Of a stretch of 27,039 bases of DNA, positions 9,615 to 18,926 are shown in pieces (position 1 is the first letter of the stretch; each line of letters opens with the position of its first letter). Below the pieces are notes generated by a model. The model made no database searches, had not been told where the DNA came from, and saw nothing but the letters and a program-made list of their open reading frames with translations. Both the position numbers and the translations under genes were made by a program. The stretch is from NCBI GenBank assembly GCA_964441735.1, contig CAYTVB010000023.1:1-27039 (forward strand), read 5' to 3'. This stretch comes from JASMTM01 sp964441735. Lineage in GTDB: Bacteria; Thermotogota; Thermotogae; Petrotogales; Kosmotogaceae.

Positions 9615-12600
9615 ATGAGGACCTTTTTCACAATAATTCTTTTACTACTGACAGGTGTATCTCTCTATGCTGTAGAAATTATCTCAATCAATCCAGCGGG
9701 GTTTCCTATTGTAGAAGTGAAATTATCAGGGACAGATGAAATTCCACCGATAAAAGAAAATGGGAAATCAGTGGAAATTCTTGATACAGAAAAAAAGCAA
9801 AATGAGTTAATTATTACCTACGTAAGTAATATACCTTTAGATAGTGAAGAAGCTACATTGAAGGTTGACGACCAAGAAGCTTCCTACAACATTCCTTCTT
9901 TCAAAAAGTCAACACTGCCATTACTTTTCCTGGAAGATGGAAAAACAATCAATATAGATGCTTCTTATAAAGATTGGACAAAAATTTCAGGTGTTCGTTT
10001 ATCAAAAGAATTCAATAGTACAACTGGTAAGGAAATAGCTGGTGATAGCGATCTCAGTGCAGTCCTTAAATCTGCGAAAGACAGAGAAAGACATTATTTT
10101 CTCGTCATTGTGAATGATGATGTCCCTCTACCATCACCCAATCATGAAATGATGGATTATGGTGATGCATTAAAATTGTTTATAAATGATCATGAATTTC
10201 ATATTATTCCCGGTAATCTTCTAATTGATGATGCTTCAATCTACCGAAGTGATGGATCAGTAATTGAAGGCGCTGAAGTAAAATGTAAACTCCAAAAAGG
10301 ATACTATATCTATGAATTTTCAATAAAAAATGAATTGCTGAATAAATTTGAAAATGTCAGTGTTGAAATAATTGATAACGATGCTGCACAAAAAGAAAAT
10401 TTCAGTACGTTGAAATATACAGGTATTATCAGTGACATTACATACAATCCACCTATAATTCATGTCGAAAGTCCACGAAACAATGCAACCTTCAGTAAAC
10501 CATATCTCTTTATTAATGGATATGTTGAAGGTAAAGATATTACCAGCATTTTGATTAATCACGAAAAAGTAACCAGTGATGGAGAAATATTGCCACAACA
10601 AAAAATAACATTACCTCTCGAAAATGGTAATTCCTTTACTCATAATTTGCTTCTTGTAAGCGGTGAAAACAAAATAACTGTCACAGCGACAAACCTTGCA
10701 GGTCGAACATCTAAAACAGTTAATGTACTTTATCCAAAGGACAACACATTGCAGTTTTTGGTTAAATGGGAAGACAAAACAGCAGATTTAGATCTCTATG
10801 TTACGCTTCCTGATGGTGAAATAATGTACTTCATGAATAGTGAAGACCCGGGAAAATTAACAACTGATGACAAGACTGGTTTCGAATTATATGAAATACC
10901 TTTCAGTGAAATAAATGAAGGTTTATATTATCCAAGAGTTCATATGTTCTCTGGAAGCAAAGAGAAAAATATTGTAGATTGTCAGTTTATAGTAAGATGG
11001 AATTTTCCAGGAGAAGAATCAAGAGAGAGAATTGTATTCCAGGAAAACTTTGAATTTAAATCAACAGATGCCAATCAAGAAAATACATCACCTGGAGCCA
11101 CAGGTAATGACTGGAAAACTTTTGAGCCTGTGAGAATATTGAAACCAGAAGTTCCTCTATACATTGAAACAAATCTTCCAGAAGAATTAAAATCCGATGT
11201 CTATTATCAGGTAGATAATATTGAATACACAGATAGTTTTTGTGGGCAATACCCACTGGGAAAAGAAGTAAATGCAACAGTCTATCCAAGAAATTTCAGA
11301 ATTGATGAATCAACCCGAATTGAAGGGGAAGATACGGAGTACAGATTTTCTTCATGGAAAAATCTTGGCACATCCACTAATATCAATGTCAGTCTAAATT
11401 CACCTACCACCATTGAGGCTATTTACGAAAAGTCTTTTAAGGTTATTGTAAGGAAAATTGATGAGAATGGTAAGCAAATAGGTGAAGCAAGCACCTACTG
11501 GGTGAAAGACAATAACAATATAGAAATATGTGCTGATGAAATTGGAGATTTATTATTTTCGGGCTGGACATTGAATGGAGTAGAAAGTCCGATAAAAAGT
11601 CTTTGTGCTAATTTTACAATTACAGGACCTACTGTTATTGATATGCATTATTTGGGAACCGGTGATGTGGCGCTAATAGATGTAAGAAAATTTAGTCAGG
11701 ATTTAGATACTGCAGTTAATTTCTTTGAAAAGCTTGGTTTTTCCGTCACAAAGCTTTCACTGGATACCCTAAAAGAAAACGCTTCGATAGTTAATTCATT
11801 TGAGATACTATTTTTTGGATTTAGTGATGCATCAAGGTTTGAAACTAAAGAAATGCTTGATGGGGATACACGTGATTTGATTAGCACTTTTTTAACTTCT
11901 GAAGGACTGATGATACTTTCAGGTTCCGGAGTTTACTTGACAGAGTTGATTGGATTAACAACAACAGAGGATCAAATTGTTGTTTCTAACACCCTTGAAA
12001 TCCCATCAAAACCGCTTTATGATTCTGACAACCTTTTCTCGAACATAATCTTTACTTCAGCTGATTTTCTTGAAAACGAAAAGCCAGGAAATGATTCACT
12101 TATTGATGATTCTTTATGGAAAACAGCTGAGGAACAAAAAAATGTCAGGATAAACAATTTTGTGGTTAAAAATTTGCCAGTCCATTTCATTGAAACTGTA
12201 AAATATAGTGAAGGAGAAATTATTAATAAAGCTCATCCAGTACTCCTGTGGAATCTTGGTAGTTCCAGGATTCTTTACATCGAAGGTTTCCTTTCAGGAG
12301 ACGTCTCTCTAGAATCTATGGGAGAAAACTTTTCAAAACGACTAATCGAAACAACATTAAGCAAAAAGACATCTCCATTATTGGTAACACCTATTTTGGA
12401 TGCAGCAGTACACACAGAAAATACTGTTCAATTAATGGTTGGAAAGAGCAATGCTGCTTTCTATGAAATCTGGGGAGAAACAAAATCTGGCGAATTTAAA
12501 TATGTTGATACTGTTTATGGTAGAGACATAATTGAAGTCGATTACAATCCTGAAATAAAAGGTTACTATGTAAGAACTCTTTCAAATCTTTACGTATCTG

Positions 12601-13361
12601 AACTTTCTCAAATGAAAGAATTGAATGTGCCAACAGAGATCAATTACAATGTTTCAGAAAATATAGTAGAGGCTTTTCTTGAAGATGGGAAAAAGTGGAT
12701 CAAAGAATTCAAAAATACAAAAAATATTATTCCTCTAGAGTTCGATTTTAATCGAAATAAAATAAAAGACATTTTATTGATTCGAGAATTGGATAAGAGC
12801 ACGATCAGCAAATCTCAAAGCAACCTTGTGCTAACTGCCCTATCAGCAGATAACAATGTTATCTGGGAAAAAGTAATTGGTGAAAGAAGGATATACGCAA
12901 TTTATCCTAATTATTCGCTAAAGAAGCTTATAAAATTTGACTACAAAAACAAAACATATTTCACTTTAATTGCTAACTGTTTTGACCAGGATAGTAAAGA
13001 GATATTGAGCAGTGTTGTTGCAATAATCGATGATACTGGAGAAATTGCTGGTGAACTCTGGCATCCAGGACCATTAAACATCGCAGAACTTGAAGATTAC
13101 AATAGTGATGGGAAAAGAGAGTTTATTTTCGCCGGTGGTAACATTCATTCCAAAGGCTCAGACTACTTAATTGTTACGCTGGACGATATCATTAATAGTT
13201 TCGTGCAAACCCCACCAGGAAAAGGTAGTTTCTTTCCAGTTACTGAGGGCAATAAATATATGATTTATCCTGAATATGATGAATTTATAGATATTGAATT
13301 TCTTTTAGATGGGAAGGGCATAAGATTTTTGACTGAGAATAATGAAGTTATCGTCAGGTGA
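9615..13361 (+). CDS. Large exported multidomain beta protein with DUF2135-like and FG-GAP-like domains
   Basis: A 1248-aa protein with a signal peptide (residues 1-19, ending SLYA). It keeps the shared 'FPIVEV...KENGK' N-terminal module, but a CBM9/DOMON-like domain (NIDASYKDW, about 110-270) stands where its neighbours have VWA. An Ig-like domain (about 280-375) is followed by a DUF2135-like domain with DLDLYV at 391-396 and a GNDW motif near its end. InlB-repeat-like beta segments (about 515-665) come next. An alpha/beta domain (about 680-905, with LMILSGSGVYL) resembles class I glutamine-amidotransferase/ThuA-like folds without a visible catalytic Cys. Then come an FnIII-like segment and an FG-GAP-like tail (DFNRNKIKD, DYNSDGKRE). 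Start ATG 9615 follows AGGGGGGAA. There is no C-terminal anchor. Domain calls beyond the DxDLYV and FG-GAP-like motifs are tentative. Confidence 0.87.
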   Translation: MRTFFTIILLLLTGVSLYAVEIISINPAGFPIVEVKLSGTDEIPPIKENGKSVEILDTEKKQNELIITYVSNIPLDSEEATLKVDDQEASYNIPSFKKSTLPLLFLEDGKTINIDASYKDWTKISGVRLSKEFNSTTGKEIAGDSDLSAVLKSAKDRERHYFLVIVNDDVPLPSPNHEMMDYGDALKLFINDHEFHIIPGNLLIDDASIYRSDGSVIEGAEVKCKLQKGYYIYEFSIKNELLNKFENVSVEIIDNDAAQKENFSTLKYTGIISDITYNPPIIHVESPRNNATFSKPYLFINGYVEGKDITSILINHEKVTSDGEILPQQKITLPLENGNSFTHNLLLVSGENKITVTATNLAGRTSKTVNVLYPKDNTLQFLVKWEDKTADLDLYVTLPDGEIMYFMNSEDPGKLTTDDKTGFELYEIPFSEINEGLYYPRVHMFSGSKEKNIVDCQFIVRWNFPGEESRERIVFQENFEFKSTDANQENTSPGATGNDWKTFEPVRILKPEVPLYIETNLPEELKSDVYYQVDNIEYTDSFCGQYPLGKEVNATVYPRNFRIDESTRIEGEDTEYRFSSWKNLGTSTNINVSLNSPTTIEAIYEKSFKVIVRKIDENGKQIGEASTYWVKDNNNIEICADEIGDLLFSGWTLNGVESPIKSLCANFTITGPTVIDMHYLGTGDVALIDVRKFSQDLDTAVNFFEKLGFSVTKLSLDTLKENASIVNSFEILFFGFSDASRFETKEMLDGDTRDLISTFLTSEGLMILSGSGVYLTELIGLTTTEDQIVVSNTLEIPSKPLYDSDNLFSNIIFTSADFLENEKPGNDSLIDDSLWKTAEEQKNVRINNFVVKNLPVHFIETVKYSEGEIINKAHPVLLWNLGSSRILYIEGFLSGDVSLESMGENFSKRLIETTLSKKTSPLLVTPILDAAVHTENTVQLMVGKSNAAFYEIWGETKSGEFKYVDTVYGRDIIEVDYNPEIKGYYVRTLSNLYVSELSQMKELNVPTEINYNVSENIVEAFLEDGKKWIKEFKNTKNIIPLEFDFNRNKIKDILLIRELDKSTISKSQSNLVLTALSADNNVIWEKVIGERRIYAIYPNYSLKKLIKFDYKNKTYFTLIANCFDQDSKEILSSVVAIIDDTGEIAGELWHPGPLNIAELEDYNSDGKREFIFAGGNIHSKGSDYLIVTLDDIINSFVQTPPGKGSFFPVTEGNKYMIYPEYDEFIDIEFLLDGKGIRFLTENNEVIVR

Positions 13362-13365
13362 AAAC

Positions 13366-14805
13366 ATGTTACTTAAAATATTGGTTCTATCGATTTTGCT
13401 GTTTACACTGGTTTTTGTAACCGCATTGTCATCAATAGAATATCTGGATTTTGATCTGTCTAATTTTCCATCAGTTAATATTTTGTTATCCATGAAGGGA
13501 TATTATCCAGCTAATACATTTAATGTTTTAGAAAATGGTAACCCATTACCTTATGAAATTTCCCTACTAAAAGAAATCAAAATGGAAAACTTAGATGTTC
13601 ATTTTTTTGTCGATACATCTCTTTCAATGAACAACAAAGTGAAATCTGTTCAAAACTCACTTAAAAAAATATCCGATTTTCTTGAAAATACAGAAACTGA
13701 TAATACTTTCTATTTCTATACACTTAATAATTACGTTAATTCTGTAAAAATGTCAGCTTCGCTTGAAATAGAGCCTGTTGTTAGTTCTTTGTTCAGTATA
13801 ATTGACAGTCCTGATGAACAACCTCTTAAATATTTAAACAAAATCACTGATAACACAATTTCTCCATCAATCTTCATTTTGTTTACAGACGATGATGGCT
13901 TTAAAAATATTGACACAGATATGATTGAAGAGACTTCAAGAAAGCTTTATAGTTCTGGATGTTATTTATTTGTGGTGAATGACACAGAAAAAAGAAGCAA
14001 GATTAAAAACATTGATTTTATTGATTATTTCCAGATAAATAAAATATCTTCAATATTAGATGAAATAAAGAACAGGTTACTGATGGTTTCCTTTACGAGT
14101 CCTGATGATACTGCACCTTTACGTAATGTTTCTATATATGATAATGATGGAACATATATTATACCCATGAAAGAAGAACCGGTAATTACTCTCGGTGAAA
14201 ACTACGAAAAGCATGACTATGTACCTGGTGATACTTTACAAATTAACGGCTCTATTCAGGGAGATTTTCAGAGTTTTTCAGTCACACATAATAATTCTCC
14301 TGTGACTTTTTCACTTGCAGAAAAAAGGTTTTCTTTTGAAATTAAATTTGTTGAAGGTCTTAACTTGATTAATATAACAGCTTCAGGAAATAAGGGGAAA
14401 AATGTCTTAATAAAAAACTTTTTCGCTACCAAAGAAAAAACATCAAGACTTGAGATTATTCTTGAATGGGAAGCTGAAGATTCTGATATTGACCTATACG
14501 TTAAAGAACCTGCTGGCTGGGTATATTTTTTGGATAAAGATAGAACTGGTTTTCTAAAAGATGACATCCAGTCAGGGAAAAATGGTAATGAGCATTACAT
14601 TTTACCGGAGATTATCCCTGGAAGTTATGAAATATATGCACACGCTTATAAAATCAAGCATCCCACAATCTGCAATCTTATTGTTTTAATCGATGGTGAT
14701 GAAATTACAAACAAGAGCTTTGAGTTAAATGAATCAAATATAGAAAACTGTTTCCCGGGAAATACTGGAGAAGACTGGTATTTTATAACAAAACTGGATC
14801 TTTAG
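13366..14805 (+). CDS. Exported VWA protein with terminal DUF2135-like domain
   Basis: A 479-aa protein and the compact member of the set. It has a signal peptide (residues 1-20), the shared 'FPSVNI...LENGN' module, a VWA domain at about 75-240 with D83-S85-S87 (DTSLSM) and a TDDDG loop, an Ig-like strand region (about 280-345), and a DUF2135-like domain with DIDLYV near residue 375. It closes with GEDW, as in the 1248-aa neighbour. ATG 13366 lies four bases after AGGTGA; an in-frame ATG at 13342 would add eight residues, spoil the signal peptide and overlap the upstream gene. I prefer 13366 but cannot exclude 13342. It is the last envelope gene before the aminotransferase. Confidence 0.85.
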   Translation: MLLKILVLSILLFTLVFVTALSSIEYLDFDLSNFPSVNILLSMKGYYPANTFNVLENGNPLPYEISLLKEIKMENLDVHFFVDTSLSMNNKVKSVQNSLKKISDFLENTETDNTFYFYTLNNYVNSVKMSASLEIEPVVSSLFSIIDSPDEQPLKYLNKITDNTISPSIFILFTDDDGFKNIDTDMIEETSRKLYSSGCYLFVVNDTEKRSKIKNIDFIDYFQINKISSILDEIKNRLLMVSFTSPDDTAPLRNVSIYDNDGTYIIPMKEEPVITLGENYEKHDYVPGDTLQINGSIQGDFQSFSVTHNNSPVTFSLAEKRFSFEIKFVEGLNLINITASGNKGKNVLIKNFFATKEKTSRLEIILEWEAEDSDIDLYVKEPAGWVYFLDKDRTGFLKDDIQSGKNGNEHYILPEIIPGSYEIYAHAYKIKHPTICNLIVLIDGDEITNKSFELNESNIENCFPGNTGEDWYFITKLDL

Positions 14806-14827
14806 TTAAATTTAAGGAGGTTTGGCA

Positions 14828-16024
14828 ATGGCTGATATTTCTAATAGGGCTAAAAACATGCCTGAATCACCAATAAGAAAACTTGTTCCCTTTGCTGAAA
14901 AAGCGAAAGAAAGGGGAATAGAAGTTTTTCATCTTAATATTGGACAACCGGATATTGAAACACCGGATGTCTTTATGAAATATATCAATAAGCTTGGGGC
15001 TGAGGTTGTTCCATACTCACATTCTGCAGGTTTAATTCAATTAAGAAAGTCTTTTTGCAATTATTACAAAAGAAGAGAAATTGACCTTAATCCTCATGAA
15101 GTAATTATTACTACTGGTGGAAGTGAAGCAATTATCTTTGCTCTCGCCTCAGTTGCTGATCCAGATAATGAAGTTATCGTTATTGAACCTTTTTATGCCA
15201 ATTATAGGGGTTTTGCAAGCTTGCTGAATATTAAAACTGTACCCATTACATCTCATGTCGAAAATGGTTATAGATTACCTCCTGTAGAAGAATTTGAAAA
15301 GGTTTTAACAGGCAAAACACGCGCTATACTTTTCTCAAATCCGTCAAATCCAACAGGTACTGTCTATACGAAAGAAGAGATGGACCAGTTGATAGAACTT
15401 TCTAAAAGGCATGGATTGTTTTTAATTTCCGACGAGGTTTATAGAGAGTTCACTTTTGACAATACCAGTACTTACCCGCTGTTATCACTTTATCCTGGAA
15501 ACCTTTCGATAACCGTTGACAGCGTCTCAAAACGTTTTAGTGCCTGTGGAGCAAGAATAGGGCTAATTGCTTCTAAGAATAAAGACGTAATGAAAAGCGC
15601 AATGAAATTTGCTCAGGCAAGATTATCTCCTCCAACCATATCCCAGCTGGGTACTATTGGTTTATTAACGCTTGATGATAGTTATCTTGAAGAAATAAAA
15701 AGGGAATATGAAAAAAGGAGAGATATTGTCTACGAAGAACTTTCAAAAATTGATGGAGTGGTTATGCACAAACCACAAGGAGCGTTTTATATTTCCGTTG
15801 CGTTACCGGTTGATGATGCTGAAGACTTTGTAAAATGGATGCTTACAGATTTCTCTCTTAACGGAAAAACTACAATGGTCGCACCGCTACAGGGATTTTA
15901 CAGTACACCCGGAAAAGGAGTAAATGAAGTAAGAATTGCTTATGTTTTGTCAGCAGAAAAGTTAAAATTAGCCTGTAATATACTTGCAGAAGGGATTAAA
16001 GAATATAACAAAATAAAAGTATAA
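14828..16024 (+). CDS. Class I PLP-dependent aminotransferase (aspartate/aromatic type)
   Basis: A 398-aa fold-type I aminotransferase that moves amino groups between amino acids and 2-oxoacids using PLP. Visible motifs are GGSEAI (phosphate-binding region), SNPSNPTG, ISDEVYREF with the PLP-contacting Asp and Tyr, the lysine K235 in SVSKRFSACGARIG, and a C-terminal NEVRIAY Arg for the substrate carboxylate. Length and motifs fit AspB-like enzymes; the exact substrate is not readable. ATG 14828 is preceded by AAGGAGG seven bases upstream. A TTG two codons earlier is poorer. The gene starts 22 bases after the envelope operon and ends at a terminator, so it is probably co-transcribed although its function looks unrelated. 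Confidence 0.93.
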   Translation: MADISNRAKNMPESPIRKLVPFAEKAKERGIEVFHLNIGQPDIETPDVFMKYINKLGAEVVPYSHSAGLIQLRKSFCNYYKRREIDLNPHEVIITTGGSEAIIFALASVADPDNEVIVIEPFYANYRGFASLLNIKTVPITSHVENGYRLPPVEEFEKVLTGKTRAILFSNPSNPTGTVYTKEEMDQLIELSKRHGLFLISDEVYREFTFDNTSTYPLLSLYPGNLSITVDSVSKRFSACGARIGLIASKNKDVMKSAMKFAQARLSPPTISQLGTIGLLTLDDSYLEEIKREYEKRRDIVYEELSKIDGVVMHKPQGAFYISVALPVDDAEDFVKWMLTDFSLNGKTTMVAPLQGFYSTPGKGVNEVRIAYVLSAEKLKLACNILAEGIKEYNKIKV

Positions 16025-16028
16025 ATAG

Positions 16029-16058
16029 TTGAAATTACCCTTGATTAAATTATATAAT
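16029..16058 (+). promoter_or_regulatory. Candidate promoter between convergent genes
   Basis: TTGAAA (16029-16034), 18 bases, then a perfect TATAAT (16053-16058) on the plus strand. It lies just after the aminotransferase stop and about 26 bases before the terminator stem, so it would produce an RNA of only about 50 nt. It may be fortuitous in AT-rich DNA. Confidence 0.35.
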
Positions 16059-16083
16059 ACTAAAGAGGGTTACTTCAGCGTTA

Positions 16084-16117
16084 AGCCGGTGGTTATCACC
16101 GGTTCTTTTTATTTTCT
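16084..16117 (+). terminator. Intrinsic terminator of the envelope-aminotransferase operon
   Basis: CCGGTG (16086-16091) pairs with CACCGG (16097-16102) across GTTAT, extended by a G-T and an A-T pair, and is followed by TTCTTTTTATTTT. The T-run is only on the plus strand, so it serves the plus-strand operon. The hairpin contains the last codons and TGA stop of sufU on the other strand. Confidence 0.8.
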
Positions 16118-16524
16118 ATTAATTCTTTTGCGGTGTACCAGGCAAGTGAAGCGCATTTTATACGCACGGGAAATTGTTTTACACTTTCAAAAATAACTGC
16201 ATCGCCAAGAATTTCACCATTATAGGACTCATCTTTTAACATACGAATAAAATTTTCGATTATTTCTTTTGCATCATCAAGTTTTTTTCCTTTTAGTATT
16301 TCTGTCATTACGGAGGCCGATGCTATACTTATTGCACAGCCATTGCCTTCAAATGTTATTTCTTCTATTGTATTATCTTTAAGCTTCATGAAAATTTTTA
16401 ATTCATCGCCACAGGATAAATTGGCACCTTCTTTTTCATCTGTTGCATCGCTCAATATTCCTTTGTTTGAAGAATTTTGATAGTGTTTAAGAATAATATC
16501 AGAGTAAAGATCCTTAATATTCAT
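16096..16524 (-). CDS. sufU: SufU Fe-S cluster assembly protein
   Basis: A 142-aa SufU/IscU-fold protein. The conserved metal/sulfur ligands are present: C38 and D40 in LSCGDE, C63 in GNGCAIS, and C124 in RIKCASLAW. SufU-type proteins act with SufS as a zinc-dependent sulfur acceptor that passes persulfide sulfur to SufBCD, replacing SufE, which is absent here. The ATG overlaps the sufS TGA (ATGA at 16524-16521), and AGGTGG lies five bases upstream. The longer reading with three extra residues has no better ribosome site. It is the last gene of the suf operon. No terminator is seen on its own strand. Confidence 0.94.
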   Translation of the reverse strand: MNIKDLYSDIILKHYQNSSNKGILSDATDEKEGANLSCGDELKIFMKLKDNTIEEITFEGNGCAISIASASVMTEILKGKKLDDAKEIIENFIRMLKDESYNGEILGDAVIFESVKQFPVRIKCASLAWYTAKELIENKKNR

Positions 16525-17741
16525 GAAAACCACCTCAGGGCATTTTCTATTCCTTCTACAAGAGCATCAACATCTTCCGGTGTGTTGTAAAGATAGAAAG
16601 ATGCTCTGCACATTGAAGATATTCCAAGTGCTTTCATTTGTAACTGAGAGCAGTGATGTCCACTTCTTACAGCAACATTTGAAAGTCTGCTTAGCAATTC
16701 AGCCAGATCATGAGAATGAACATATTCATGTGTAAAACCGATTATTCCATGAGCTTCTTTTTCATTAAAAATTGTCAAGCCATTTATCTTCTTCAATGAT
16801 TCAATTGCTCTGTTTGTAAGAAATTCTATATACTTATTCAATCTTAATAAGTCAATATCATTGAGATAATCCATGGCTTTAGCCATACCGGCTGCTCCAG
16901 CGACATTGGGTGTTCCAGCTTCGAATTTGTATGGTATTTTATTAAACGTTGTAGATTCTTCAAATACTCGATCAATCATTTCTCCACCGAATTCAAAAGG
17001 CTTCAATTTTTCCAACATTTCACTCTTTCCCACAAGAACTCCTATCCCCATTGGTCCCAGCATTTTGTGTCCGGAGAAGGCCAGAAAATCTACATCCGTT
17101 TTTTTGAAAGAAAATTCTTCATGTGGAATTAACTGGGCACCATCAAGAACCAGTATTCCGTTGTTTTTGTGAACAAAATCAGTTATTTCTTCGAAGGGTG
17201 TTCTATAACCTAAACTATTTGTCAAGCCAGTAATAGAAAGAACAAAGGGTCTTTTTACTGAATCAACTACCCCTTTAACTTCTTTTATTGATATTGTTCC
17301 GTTATCAATATTTATGGGGTGGAACTCAACACCAAACCGTGTCATCTGCTGCCACGGAACATAATTACTATGATGTTCAAATTTTGGCACGACAAATGAC
17401 TTATACATACCTGATGTCGCAAGTGAATAAGCAAGCAGATTTAAAGATTCAGTCGTACCTCGAGTAAAAATCACTTCATCATTTTCACTATCAATAAAAT
17501 CAGAAACCTTTTTCCGGGAGTCTTCATAAATCCTGGTAGATTCTTCAGCCAGTGCATACAATGCCCTATGGACATTTGAATTACTTCTTGAATAATATGC
17601 ACTTAGTGTTTCGATAACAGATTCAGGTTTTTGAGTTGTAGCTGCATTGTCCAGATAAACAAGGTCAGGAAATCTGTTTAATAATGGAAAGTTTTTTCTT
17701 CTATTGACAAAATAATTAATTAATTCTTCGCGCGATATCAT
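16521..17741 (-). CDS. sufS: SufS cysteine desulfurase
   Basis: A 406-aa PLP-dependent group II cysteine desulfurase that converts cysteine to alanine and holds the sulfur as a persulfide for Fe-S assembly. Visible features are FEHHSN (H123 stacking on PLP), VLDGAQ (D200, Q203), the PLP lysine K226 in SGHKMLGP, and the catalytic C364 in RSGHHCSQ, with the short active-site loop typical of SufS. Length matches the family. ATG 17741 lies 26 bases inside the end of sufD with GAGAGG seven bases upstream, so translation is coupled. Its partner SufU follows immediately. Confidence 0.96.
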   Translation of the reverse strand: MISREELINYFVNRRKNFPLLNRFPDLVYLDNAATTQKPESVIETLSAYYSRSNSNVHRALYALAEESTRIYEDSRKKVSDFIDSENDEVIFTRGTTESLNLLAYSLATSGMYKSFVVPKFEHHSNYVPWQQMTRFGVEFHPINIDNGTISIKEVKGVVDSVKRPFVLSITGLTNSLGYRTPFEEITDFVHKNNGILVLDGAQLIPHEEFSFKKTDVDFLAFSGHKMLGPMGIGVLVGKSEMLEKLKPFEFGGEMIDRVFEESTTFNKIPYKFEAGTPNVAGAAGMAKAMDYLNDIDLLRLNKYIEFLTNRAIESLKKINGLTIFNEKEAHGIIGFTHEYVHSHDLAELLSRLSNVAVRSGHHCSQLQMKALGISSMCRASFYLYNTPEDVDALVEGIENALRWFS

Positions 17742-18912
17742 CCTTCAACCTCTCACATTCTTCATGAAAGTCCCTTTCTGTTTCGTTAAAAAATGTATCA
17801 AACATCGCCACTACAATCATCTTTTTTGCTTCATTTAAGCTAAAACCCCTGCTCATTAAATAGTATAAATGATCTTCATTAACCGTTCCTACTGTGGCAG
17901 CATGGTATGCTTCAACTTCATTCTCGGTAACAAATAGACCTGGTATTGCCCGGGCATGTGAGTTCTCTGAAAGCATAATTATATTACTTTGCTCTTTTCC
18001 TGTCACACCTTTAGCTTCCTTTGATATATGGACGGAGGGTCTGAAAATCGCTTTTGTAAAATCCTTAAGTACTCCTATACCATTTATTATACCATGTGAT
18101 TCTCTCCCGAAAAGCTTTATAACGTACTGTGAATCGATTTGACCGCGATTAACAGCAAGAAATGCGGGCATTATTCTAGCTTTTGATTTTTTACCTTTGG
18201 CCATTATGAAATGGTGAGGTACCGCAGTTCCTGCTGAAATATTAAAGTCCATAATTCTAAGCTCCGAGTTATCCTCTTGCATGTAGAAGTTGTTAACAAA
18301 ACTGAATGATCCTTTATCTATATCTCCAGTTAATAAAATATCCAGCTTTGCATTTTTTCGTAAAAGAAACCTGTTATTCATAACCTGAAGACCTTTAGAA
18401 GTATTTTCTATATGAATTTTCGCAGCTACGTTTTCCGGAATAATAAACAGGTTTGTTGTATATGATGGATTGTTTGCACTTGACTTTGTATCTATTTTGA
18501 TAGGGGATTCAAAAGATCTAAATATATATCCATTTGAATGAAAAACGTCTGCAAGCAACAAAATTTTTCTGTCTGATCCTTCAAAATCAAGTTCTTCAAT
18601 TATCGATCTGTCAGAGCGTGACATCTCATTAATCGTTTTAAATTCTCCCTTTCCCTCGACATCAATAGACTTACCAGTGCTGTTATTTAACGAAGGAAGT
18701 TTGAAGTATTTTAATGAGACTTTCTTCCAGTCAGGAAAACTCAATTTTTTATATTCGGAAAATCGCTTCTTTCTAAATTCTGAGTTTTCTCTCCGGAAAT
18801 TTTGCATTATCTCATAAAGCTCTGAATTACCATAATCTCTTAAAGAAAGCTCATCATTGTATGGTTCAAGCATTTCCATGTCATTGTGAATTATGTCAAT
18901 TACTTTTTCCAT
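17716..18912 (-). CDS. sufD: SufD Fe-S assembly scaffold subunit
   Basis: A 398-aa SufB/SufD-family protein with the family's beta-helix core and the C-terminal signature (AYHAATVGTVNEDHLYYLMS, SLNEAKKMIVVAMF). SufD pairs with SufB on the SufC ATPase dimer to form SufBC2D, which builds Fe-S clusters in the cytoplasm. ATG 18912 is chosen because GGAGTG sits seven bases upstream; the preceding TTG would add only one residue. It follows sufB by 14 bases and overlaps sufS. Confidence 0.94.
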   Translation of the reverse strand: MEKVIDIIHNDMEMLEPYNDELSLRDYGNSELYEIMQNFRRENSEFRKKRFSEYKKLSFPDWKKVSLKYFKLPSLNNSTGKSIDVEGKGEFKTINEMSRSDRSIIEELDFEGSDRKILLLADVFHSNGYIFRSFESPIKIDTKSSANNPSYTTNLFIIPENVAAKIHIENTSKGLQVMNNRFLLRKNAKLDILLTGDIDKGSFSFVNNFYMQEDNSELRIMDFNISAGTAVPHHFIMAKGKKSKARIMPAFLAVNRGQIDSQYVIKLFGRESHGIINGIGVLKDFTKAIFRPSVHISKEAKGVTGKEQSNIIMLSENSHARAIPGLFVTENEVEAYHAATVGTVNEDHLYYLMSRGFSLNEAKKMIVVAMFDTFFNETERDFHEECERLKDDIARRIN

Positions 18913-18926
18913 CAAAAATCACTCCA

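Noticed and set aside
16030..16095. Terminator for the suf operon on the minus strand
   Set aside because: The hairpin is present, but no T-run follows on that strand.
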